Of a stretch of DNA of 64,000 bases, positions 13,472 to 22,546 are shown piece after piece (position 1 is the first letter of the stretch; the number at the start of each line of letters is the position of its first letter). The position numbers were made by a program, and so were the translations under genes. Below the pieces are notes generated by a model that saw only the letters and a program-made list of their open reading frames with translations, had not been told where the DNA came from and made no database searches. Origin of the DNA: Erythrophleum ivorense (Eukaryota > Streptophyta > Magnoliopsida > Fabales > Fabaceae); contig JAIUCV010000005.1 in the NCBI GenBank assembly GCA_026724425.1, positions 36,615,784 through 36,679,783 on the forward strand. Reading direction: 5' to 3'.

Positions 13472-13496
13472 TTGCTAACTTCTGTTTGTTTAAGAG
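13472..13496 (+). other. 25-nt junction between coat and TAV frames
   Basis: Only 25 nt separate the coat stop from the TAV ATG. In family members with a separate TAV, the polymerase frame normally sits here. No remnant of it is visible. Confidence 0.7.
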
Positions 13497-14726
13497 ATGG
13501 AGCAATCTCAGACAAATAATAGTACATCTAATCTGTACCGCGAAGAAGATGAGGATCAAACCCATCTGAATGAACGAGTAAAAGCCCTCGAATTACGAGT
13601 AAATTCCCTCGAATTGAATATTAGTATTCTGTCATCACAGATGACAAGCCAAGTAAATACTCTGAATAATACAATTAATTATCTCACTCAAACCGTGGGT
13701 AACCTCAGTTCCCATGTTGATGAATTACAAACACGAATAATTATCCTTGAAAAAGGAAAACAAGTAATGGGTCATTCACCCAGTCCAACCCAAAGTCCGA
13801 CCCAAACACCACCATTAAGCCCAACTACTTCAACCCATATACCATCAACACCATCCTTTTTAGCTATCCTCGAACAGGAAGTTAAACAAGCCCAAGAACA
13901 AGCCCAAAAAGAAAGAGCCCAGAATAGTCCTCAAAAACCAACTACTTCAAGCCCAAGAAATTCGGCCCAACAAAATCAAAACCAGTATGAATATTTCCAA
14001 ACCATTATCCATAGATTAAACCAGTGTAATATAGCCACACCAACTATTAAATATATCTCTCATTATTCTATCAACAAAGCTGTCATCAAATCAGGAACCA
14101 ATCCACAATTAGTTCTCACCCTATTTGCCTATGGATTAGTTCACTGTATTTACCGATAAAAAAAGCTCGAAGAATTATCTCTGTTACCCAAAGCCATCCA
14201 AGAAGCCGCCAGGCACTATTCAAATATCATCACCCAATATGAAATGTATGTAAGGTGTTACTCGACTGTTGCCGAGATAACTCCAAAGAGATTTTATGCT
14301 CTAATTAACTTAATTAAATTCGGAACAACAAAGAATCCCTTCGAATTTGAGGAATCAGAAAAATCCTCAATTCCACAAGAAGAATTTGCCAGTCTAATAT
14401 CCCGAATAAGAGCTCAAGAACATGAAACTATATTTGCTGAGATGAACAGAACTTTATCATCCGACGAAGCCCAATGGGTATACTTCAAAGGACAATATTC
14501 ATGCCTCTATTCAGTCGAAAGAACAAGAAGAAAGCCACAACTGTTCACCAAATTCTATGAAGAAATCAAATCAAATCGAATGGATAATTCTGAAGAAACA
14601 AAAAAAAGAATATGCCAGTATCTGTCAGAATATCCAACACACAAATGTCTATTTTGTAAAAATCAAGAAAGAACTGAAGAAGCACCAGCTGCTCCATCGA
14701 CCAACATCAACATCCTCGAACTATAA
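13497..14726 (+). pseudogene. Caulimovirid transactivator (TAV / ORF VI-type) reading frame, one in-frame stop
   Basis: ATG at 13497, one frame to TAA 14724-14726, interrupted only by TAA at 14157-14159. About 409 codons excluding stops, somewhat shorter than well-known TAVs. Residues about 20-90 form heptad-like leucine/isoleucine spacing (coiled coil), and about 95-170 are Pro/Ser/Thr/Gln-rich. The next segment has the minimal-TAV pattern: a conserved NPQLVLTLFAYGLVHCIY stretch, then a helix with LPKAIQEAARHY just after the stop codon. The C-terminus carries CX2C (CLFC) with a preceding His and Cys, a possible zinc site. In the family, TAV allows reinitiation on polycistronic pregenomic RNA and forms inclusion bodies. 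The assignment rests on pattern recognition. Confidence 0.75.
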
Positions 14727-14789
14727 GAGAAGTGCTAAAGTAATTGGCGCACCAGACATCGAAAGATTGACAAGAAGAGCATCTTCCCC

Positions 14790-14852
14790 AAAGGTCAAAA
14801 AGACAGAAGCCGAAGTGACCAAAAGGTCAAAAAGACAGAAGCCGAAGTGACC
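14790..14852 (+). promoter_or_regulatory. Tandem 31-bp enhancer-like repeat with W-box cores
   Basis: Two exact copies of a 31-bp block (14790-14820 and 14822-14852, period 32) lie about 120-180 bp upstream of the TATA box. Each contains AAAGGTCAAAAAG, whose reverse strand reads TTGACC (W-box core, the WRKY binding site), and ends in GTGACC. Position and duplication suggest an activating region of the viral promoter. The WRKY link is inference. Confidence 0.65.
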
Positions 14853-14967
14853 AAAAGCAACGGCATCTATCCACAAAGAATCTCTTTATTAAAGTTTACT
14901 TTATTAAAGTTACTTTACGCAGTGTAACGCAGCGTAGAGGAATGCCTCGCCTACTCCCCCACTCCTC

Positions 14968-14975
14968 TATATAAA
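14968..14975 (+). promoter_or_regulatory. TATA box of the pararetroviral pregenomic promoter
   Basis: TATATAAA within CTCCTCTATATAAACAC, after the TAV frame as expected for the pregenomic RNA promoter. A start about 25-32 nt downstream would fall near 15000. The following stretch (15018-15036) is CT-rich, like known downstream elements of pararetroviral leaders. The insert ends at 15076, so any transcript would run into the hAT element. Confidence 0.75.
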
Positions 14976-15039
14976 CACTTGTAATCCTCCTTGTAGAACA
15001 ACGACTTAGAAGCACACACCTCTCTCTCATCTCTCTAAA

Positions 15040-15060
15040 CTCTGAACTCAGAATTCAGAG
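15040..15060 (+). other. Short perfect hairpin in the presumed viral leader
   Basis: CTCTGAA (15040-15046) and TTCAGAG (15054-15060) form a 7-bp perfect inverted repeat with a 7-nt spacer, just downstream of the presumed start site. Function unknown. Confidence 0.5.
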
Positions 15061-15076
15061 CACCTCCCCTGTATGA

Positions 15077-15225
15077 AATGATAAGTAGAATTTTAATATA
15101 ATTTAGAAATTATAAAATAATTTTTGTAATATCTTAAAAAATATTGAATTAGTAATTAAATATTTAAAATTTATTAATATTTATTTGTTACATTAAAATT
15201 TTAATATATAAAATTTAAAATATAT
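15077..15225. repeat. 149-bp direct repeat, right copy
   Basis: Exact copy of 11331-11479. It continues into the right part of the hAT element (ATTTAATTATTACCGGTTCG). Confidence 0.93.
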
Positions 15226-15336
15226 ATTTAATTATTACCGGTTCGACCAGGTTCAACTATGATTCGACCAATGAACAATAAACCATGAACCAATATCTCC
15301 ACCGGTTCAATGACCGATCTAATTTTAAAAACATTG

Positions 15337-15344
15337 ACAATAAC
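15337..15344. repeat. Right 8-bp target-site duplication of hAT element
   Basis: ACAATAAC, identical to 10919-10926. Confidence 0.85.
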
Positions 15345-16395
15345 TATGAATGTTATTTATTATAAAAGGAATTTGTTTTATATAAGTTAAATACCTTATT
15401 AAATTTTGATTAAAACTCCTAGTTTCTCAAATTTATTTTAAGTTTCATTTTAATTTCTTAAATTTTTTTTGTTTTAAATGAATTTTTAAGTTTTAAATTG
15501 TCCTAATAAATTCTTGTTAGTGTCGCCACTAACAAAACTTGTTCATGTGGTTTATTATTAGTCAAATACTTGTCAATGTAGCTTCATTCTAGTCAAATAA
15601 CTCATTTGGTTAAATTGCAAGGAAGATAATTTCTTTCCATTAATTTCATGCAATATTTATTATAGTCTTATAATTATTATTTAATAATATCTAACCATTT
15701 TTTAAATAAAGACACAAAAATAATTTTTTGCAAAGTAATTTTTATTCTTAAAATCATTTATTTATTTCCTCTTTTAAAATAATCTTTTTTTTATTTTATA
15801 TATCAAACAAACATTACATGGCATCCTATTCAACTTCACCTTCAACTTTTCTCTTTCACATTCTTTTCTACTCTCTTTCTCTACCTTCGTCTCTCCTTTT
15901 TTTCCCAATTGAGATTTGTAATACCTAATGAGGAAACCATATCAAAAGAAAATTACTTGCCAAGTTGTGCAGCACCCAATAAGGCAACACAATAAGAGAC
16001 TTGCAACACCTAAAAATAAAATTACTTAATTGTTCTTGCAGCCATATTAAGAATTGAAAAAAAAAGGCAAAAGTGGTGCATTTAGATTAAGATTTCCAAA
16101 TTGGTATTGTTACTGTCAAAAGATAACTATTAAAGATCACTAGAAACAAAAGCAAATAAAAATATTTCGTAGTCTACTTTGTAGCCTTCTAAACTTTGAT
16201 CGCACTTCCACTCTTTTTGAATGTCATATATATTTCTAAAATATAAGCAAACAAAAATAGATCATGACTTATTTTACAACTTTCTCAACTTTAAACCCAT
16301 TTTCACTTTTCATGCAAGACATGCGTTCATGCTTAATATGGTACTGTTAAGGATACAGGGATGGCAACAATAAGAAAGAGATAGCTTGGAAAGAG
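15345..16395. other. AT-rich intergenic sequence, no gene seen
   Basis: No coding frame or recognisable repeat. It ends at the left LTR of the copia element. Confidence 0.5.
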
Positions 16396-17201
16396 TGTTA
16401 AGAATAGTTTGAAAAACTAAAGAAACCATGAACTAGTCGATTAGTGGTCAATCAACAATCGATTGATTCATTACAAAATGCAATAAATTTTGTTCCTATA
16501 AGTGTCAGTCAACTAGCATGGCACACCAATCGACTAATCACTATAACAGTCAATTGGTACAATAATGTAATTGACTAGTCCAAGTAATATAGAGAGAGTT
16601 CAACATTGTAATGTAACAATCAAATGATAAACAATCATTAGTCAACTAGTGACCAAACTAATTGACTGACATGCTTCTAGAAAATAGTTATACAGTGATT
16701 GATGACATGACAATCGACTAGTTTTTTAAGATCAGTTAAATGGCCAATATGGAAAGTCAAAAACTTGAAAAGCTATAATAAATTTTGATTTTTTTTTATT
16801 GAATAATCTTGTTGTTTAGGTTCAAATAGTTAAATGGCTATAAGAAAGTTCAATTAATCTGAATTAACTAACTAAATGTCGAAATTCAATGTGTGAAAAG
16901 ACATAATAATTGATTTATGGATCTATAAATATAAGAGTTCTAGTTTTGATAATAGCAAAATTATTCTCTTACTCCCAAACTTTCTGAACCTTTGTCTATT
17001 CTAAAAAGTGAGAAGTCCATTATTTACTAAGTATGATTTCTTTAGGGTGCTTTAGATTAATCCTAAAAGCCTATTTGCCAATACCTTATAGTATTATATA
17101 AGGGACAAATCTTGCTTTAAGAATAATGTGAGTTTTCACACATTTTAAAGCCTACAAGATTGATCTTCTAACTTTATTCCCAAAATTCAGATTTTGTAAC
17201 A
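16396..17201 (+). repeat. 5' LTR of copia element
   Basis: Begins TGTTAAGAATAG and ends GTAACA. About 806 bp. The first 350 bp carry repeated AGTCGACTAG-like words (16433-16725). The last part (about 16925-17200) aligns closely with the end of the 3' LTR. Confidence 0.85.
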
Positions 17202-17220
17202 ATTTTAAAGCAAGATTTCT

Positions 17221-18031
17221 ATGGAGTCTAATATCGAATCTATCTTCAAAGTCATGAATCAAGACTTTGTGAAATTAAACTGTTTTGATGGCACCAACTT
17301 CGTGAGATTGAAGGACAACATGCTTTTTCTTCTTACTACTATGAAGATAGCATATTTCTTAATCCAAATATGTAACCACTTCTTGCATTATCCAATAACA
17401 ATATTGATGAAGTAAAAGCCAAAAGCAAGAAAAGAATGAAGAATGAAGTTTTGCACCATGGTCACATCCTCAACACCCTTTTCAATTGTTTGTATGACCT
17501 TTTCACTTTTGTCTCATCTCCAAAGGAAATTTGGCAAGCACTTAAGTTCAACTATAGCACTAAGTAATAAAGAATAAGTTTTTAATTATAAATTACTTTG
17601 TTTATCCTATGAATGATAATACTTCTATCATGAATCAAGTCCATGACTTGCAAGTGTTAGTCTCAAAAGTCAAAGATTTGAAGGTTGAAATTTTTGAATC
17701 ATTACAAGTAAGAGTAATCATTTCAAAGTTGTCTCCAAATTAGAGTGATTATAAAAAGAAGTTGTTACATATTGCTGAAACTTTCTCTGTGAAATGAATT
17801 TTGAAACATTTAAGGATTGAAGAAGAAACTAAAAGCTTTTAAAAAAACCATTAAAAATATATTTCCAACAAGGTTAATTATGCGGATGAAACAACAATCC
17901 CATAAGAATAATAACAAGGAAAAGACCTTTTCTAACACTTTTGAACACAAGCCTAAAAAGGCTTCAATATCTTGTTATCATTGTAAGAAGAAGGGCTATT
18001 ATAAGAGAGATTGCAAATTTAGGAAGAAGTA
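17221..18031 (+). pseudogene. copia gag remnant
   Basis: Starts ATGGAGTCTAATATCG, 20 nt after the LTR. The first frame reads KLNCFDGTNFVRLKDNM, the typical copia gag start, and breaks at 17413. A later frame (17817-18031) ends with a decayed knuckle CYHCKKKGYYKRDC, where the family His is replaced by Tyr. Several stops and frameshifts lie between. In active copies gag forms the virus-like particle. Confidence 0.8.
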
Positions 18032-18099
18032 AAAATTAGGACATACTAATGCTGCAAACATGGTAAATACTAAAAATAATGAAATAGTTGCCATAGTTT

Positions 18100-21000
18100 T
18101 AGATTTGCATATTAGTATGATAACTGAGGTAAACATGGCAATAATTTCCAATATGTTTGATTGGTGGTATGATTCCAATGCTGATATACATGTTTGACAT
18201 GACAAGAATTAATTCAGAAAATATGAAACTATGAAAAAAGGAAGAGAAGGACTCATGGGCAATGGAAATACTACCAAGGTATTTGGAAAAGGTAGTGTAG
18301 AATTACAATTCACTTTTGGAAAGAAGTTAATATTGCAAAATGTGTTACATGTTCCTAAAACTAGGAAGAATCTAGTTTTTACTACTCTACTTTCTAAAAA
18401 GGATTACAATTTGTACTAGAATCTAATAAGAGTGCAATTTTCAATAATGGATTGTTTGTCAAAAAGGGATACTCTTGTGATTAGATGTTCAAATTAAGTA
18501 TTAATAAAGTTGCAAGTTTAGTTTATATTGTTGAGTCTTCTATTATTTGTAGCATGATAAATTAGGATATGTTAACTTTAATTCCTTGCATTATATGTCT
18601 AAATATGGCATGATTTCAACTAGTGACTATATGCACAATAAATGTGAAATTTATGTGTAATAAAAAATGACTAGGAAAACATTTAAATCTACGGCTAGAA
18701 CAACTAAACTCTTAGATTTGATACATTCTGATATAAGTGAACTTAATGGCGTAATGACTAGATGAGGAAATAGGTATCTTATAACATTTATAGATGATTT
18801 CCTTAAGTACACATGTGTATTTAATGAAGATCAAAGATCGAGCATTTAGTATGTTTTAGACCTATAAGTCTAAAGTTAAAAAAAAAAAGGTAAGAAAATA
18901 AAAATCACTTGAAGTGATAAGGGTAAAGAATATTTCTCTAATGAATATTCAACTTATTGCGAAGAATATGACATAATTTATCAAGATAGTACTCCATACA
19001 CACCATAACAATATAGTGTAGTCAAGAGGAAAAATAAAACCCAAATTGATATGACTAATGCTATGATTCCAAGTGCTAAACAATCCATGAACTTATGGAT
19101 GAAGCTTTGTTAATAGCCTGTCACATAACTAATAGATTGTCATTTAGGAAATATCAAATAATCCTATATAAATTATAAAATGGAAAGAAATCAAACTTAA
19201 GTCATCTTTTAATTTTAGAGTGTTTAACATATTATATAGTGCTAGACCCTAAAAGAACCAAGTTAAGGTCAAGAGATTTAAAAAATCTTTCTGTTGGTTA
19301 TGCTAAAAATTTAAAGGCATGTAGGTTATTAGACAAAGAGTCTAATATCGTAGTAGAATTGGTTGATATGGAGTTTTTTGAAAATAGGTTCATCATTAAC
19401 TCCATAAATGAGGAAATTAAACAACTTTGAAAACAAGTTCATCACTAACTCCACTAATGAGGAAATTAAACAACCCAACAACTAATTAGGTGCAAGCTCT
19501 TCTTTTAGTGTTAAATGAATAATTAGTGATCCTCTTATTGAACCTAGGAAAAGTCAAAGGGCTAGAAAACAAAAACATTTAGAATTGGATTTTATATCCT
19601 CACACGCCATAGTCTCCTTGGTAGAAGGAGATAAGAATACAAACTTAGATCAAATACCTTACTTCATATAGAAGAGGATCTTACAACCTATGAGGAAGCA
19701 ATAGCATCAAGAGATGCTAGTTTTTTAAAGGAAGCTATTAATAATGAGATGGACTTAATCATGTCTAACAATAATTAGGAATTGGTTGACTTACCTCCTA
19801 GGTCCAAACCTATAGGGTCTAAATGGGTACTTTGATAAAAATATAACATTGATGGTGTTATCCAAACATTTAAAGCTAGATTATTAGCAAAAGGCTTTAA
19901 ATAGAAACAAGGCATAGATTACTTTGACACATATGAACCTGTTGTTACAATAACATCAATTAGGGTACTAATTGCATTAGTATCCATTTATAATTGAGTG
20001 TACATCAGATGAATGTAAATGCTACATTTTTTAATAGTGAGCTGGATAAGACGTATATATAAAACAACCCAAAGGATTTGTTTTACTTAGAAATGAAAAG
20101 AAAGTGTGTAAATTGATTAGGTCCTTATATAAACTTAAACAAGCATCAAAGCAATGACATAAGAAATTTGATTCAGTCATATTATCTCATAGGTTTAGGT
20201 ATAATAATGTAGATAAATATATTTATTCCAAATTCACAAATGAATATATAATTATTATATGCCTATATATAGAGAGGGTATTAACATCGTTGGTGTAAAT
20301 GAAACTAAGAAATATTTAACTTCATAATTCAAGATGAAAGATTTTGATGAAGTAGATACTATCTTAGGTATCAAAGTTAAAAGGAACAATAAGGGTTTCT
20401 CCTTAAATCAATCTCAATAGATTAAGAAGATTTAAACAAAAAAAAAGTATAAACACTTAGTTATTGTAGAGAAAAACACCTATAATACAACACTAAAACT
20501 AGAAGAGAATTCTAGATGATGAATTGCACAACTTGAGTATTCTAGTGTTATAGGAAATTTGATTATGTTATGCATCGTACAAGCCTAATATATCATTTGC
20601 AGTTGGAAAATTATCAAGGTACATAAGTAATCCCGGTATCAATAAAGTCCTAGGATACTTAAAAAGTACAAAAGATCTATAATTATTTTATAATAACTTT
20701 CTTACTATATTAGAAGGATATACTGATGCTACTTGAATGACTAATACATAAGACTATAAGTCTACATATAGTTATGTATCTACCATAAGTGAAGGTGTTG
20801 TTTCATAGACATCAATGAAACAAATATGTATAACTCATCCCACGATAGAATCTAAGTTCATAGCTTTAGCTTTAGTGGGTACAAAGGTCAAATGGCTAAG
20901 GAACTTGTTAATTGATATAGAGTTGTAGCCACAACCAATATTAGCCATTTTTTTATATTGTGACAATGAGGCTACTATGTTTAGGACATATAGTAAGATA

Positions 21001-21690
21001 TGCAATGGAAATCTAGACATATTATTCTAAAACATGGGTATGTCTGACAACTTATCAATGATAAAATTATCACAATATAATTTGTAAGAATGAAAAATAA
21101 CATAGCAAATCCTCTTAAAAAAGGATTAGCAAGGGAAATGGTGTTGAACATATTATTTGGAATAGGTTTAAAGCCTATTACCTAAAGTTACCAATAGTGA
21201 AAACCTTACTTCTTCTTAGAGCAATTCTAATCAAGAAGTTCAATAAATAATAATAAGTGACTATGAAACACTAAGGAATTATCAATTAATTAAATCATAG
21301 TGTACAATTAAGGATAAAATGGTGAGTAAAATGCTCTTAATGAAGTCAAGGTAGACTTACAAGATTTTAAATAACCTTCTACCTATATGAACATCCAAGA
21401 GGGAAGTCGCTCTTCTCTAAAATTGAAGCAAAAATTTCTAAAAATGTTCACAAAATTTAGAAGTAGCATATGGCCAGAATCATGCTATTTTCTGTGAGTT
21501 TAGTTAAAGGTATTTAAAATCATGTGTGTGATATTTTTGGTTTTGATTGAAGAATAATGGTTTATGCTTAGCAACCATTTATCTATCAAAATTTTAAATT
21601 ACTTATACTATTGAAAAGTCTAATTCGTAAGATACTTCTTATGATGCATAATTTTATAAGAACAAATAACACTTAATTTTCTAAATTAAG
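18100..21690 (+). pseudogene. copia pol remnant (protease, integrase, RT, RNase H)
   Basis: Protease: WWYDSNAD near 18162, with Asn for the catalytic-loop Gly, then VLHVPKTRKNLV near 18340. Integrase: HDKLGYVNFNSLHY near 18550 and LIHSDISELNG near 18720. RT: IGSKWVL near 19810, FKARLLAKGFK near 19870, DYFDTYEPVVT near 19918 and NVNATFFNSELDK near 20008. RNase H: ESKFIALALVGTKVKWL near 20848 and CDNEATMF near 20960. Stops and frameshifts occur throughout, so no enzyme can be made. Confidence 0.82.
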
Positions 21691-21698
21691 TGGGGGAT

Positions 21699-22518
21699 TG
21701 TTGAAAATAATGTGAAAAACCAAATAAACTAATAACTAGTCGACTAATCTGTTACAAAATGGATTAAATTTTATTCCTATAAGTGTCAGTCGACTAGCAT
21801 GGTAAACTAGTCAACTGAACACTACAACAATTGAGTAGTACAAAGTACAATAGTGCAGTTGACTGGTCCATGTAAGATAGATCAGGTCTAACAATGTAAT
21901 ATAATAGTCGATTGATGAACAAGTATCAATCAATTAGTTGACTAAGAACAATCTACTATAGACCAAACTAGTTGACTAGCATGCTTTCAGAAAATAATTA
22001 TGAAGTGATCATTGGCATGACAATCGATTGGTCCTATAAGATCAATCAATTGGTTGATATAAAGATTCAAAAAATTGAAAAGTTGTAATTAATTTTAGTA
22101 TTTTTTTAGGTAAAATAATCATGTTGTTTCTATTTAAAAAGTCAAATGAATGTAAGAGGGTTCAATTAATCTAAATTAACTCATTGAATTTCAAAATTCA
22201 ATGTGTGAAAAGACATAATGATTGACTTATCGAGTTATAAATACAAGAGTTTTGGTTTTGACAATACAACAAAATTATTGTCTCTTACTCCCAAACTTTT
22301 TAAACATGTATCTACTCTAGAAAGTGAGATGTCCATTATTTTTTATGTGTGATTTCTTTGGGGTGCTTTAGATTAATCTTATAAGAATATTTGATAATAT
22401 CTTGTAGGTATTATATAAAGGGCAAACCTTGCTTTAAGGACAGTGTGTGTTTTCACATGTTTTAAAACCTACAAGATTGTTCTTCTAACTCTGTTCCTAA
22501 AATTTAGATTTTGTAATA
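21699..22518 (+). repeat. 3' LTR of copia element
   Basis: Begins TGTTGAAAATAATG right after the polypurine tract AAGTGGGGGAT. Ends GTAATA, aligned with GTAACA of the 5' LTR. About 820 bp. Carries the same class of word cluster (21738-22045) in variant form. Confidence 0.85.
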
Positions 22519-22546
22519 GAGAAAAAAAGTTGTATCACTTTAAGAT

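Larger units (their letters stand above)
11480..15076 (+). mobile_element. Endogenous pararetrovirus (Caulimoviridae-like) fragment: coat protein, TAV, promoter; no polymerase
   Basis: A 3597-bp insert between the two 149-bp repeats. It enters in mid-reading-frame at its left end. Order: 3' part of a coat-protein-type frame with a CX2CX4HX4C knuckle (to 13471), a 25-nt gap, a TAV-type frame (13497-14726), an enhancer-like duplication (14790-14852), a TATA box (14968-14975), and a short CT-rich start of a leader (to 15076). Coat, TAV, then pregenomic promoter is the known order of the 3' half of caulimovirid genomes with a separate TAV frame, but the protease/RT/RNase H frame expected between coat and TAV is absent. 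The genus cannot be set without the RT. Two in-frame stops are the only lesions seen. The base composition is A-rich on the + strand, unlike its surroundings. Confidence 0.85.
10927..15336. mobile_element. Non-autonomous hAT-type element, split by a pararetrovirus insertion
   Basis: The ends are imperfect inverted repeats: left CATGGTTAAGAAAATTG, right (reverse complement) CAATGTTTTTAAAATTA. They are bounded by the exact 8-bp duplication ACAATAAC. The subterminal parts (10950-11075 and 15236-15325) are rich in CCGGTTCGACC / GGTTCAA / CGGTCAAAATCG words, familiar from plant hAT-derived MITEs. The interior is AT-rich and has no transposase. Removing the viral insert and one copy of the 149-bp duplication leaves about 664 bp, a reasonable size for a non-autonomous copy. 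Orientation cannot be assigned. Confidence 0.82.
16396..22518 (+). mobile_element. Ty1/copia LTR retrotransposon, complete in structure, coding region decayed
   Basis: Two related LTRs (16396-17201 and 21699-22518) bound an interior with gag, zinc knuckle, protease, integrase, RT and RNase H remnants in copia order. The primer-binding region after the 5' LTR (TTTTAAAGCAAG) is a decayed form of the usual TATCAGAGCAAG tRNA-Met site. The polypurine tract AAGTGGGGGAT directly precedes the 3' LTR. The LTRs differ at many sites and by indels, so the insertion is old. The flanking 5-mers (aagag / gagaa) do not match, so no target duplication is claimed. Confidence 0.88.

Noticed and set aside
11331..15225. 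The 149-bp repeats as LTRs of a small retrotransposon
   Set aside because: They lack TG..CA ends, a primer-binding site and a polypurine tract, and they are contiguous with the outer hAT sequence on both sides.
22518..22521. Target duplication for the copia element at 16.4-22.5 kb
   Set aside because: Left 5-mer aagag and right gagaa do not match at the best LTR ends, so none is claimed.
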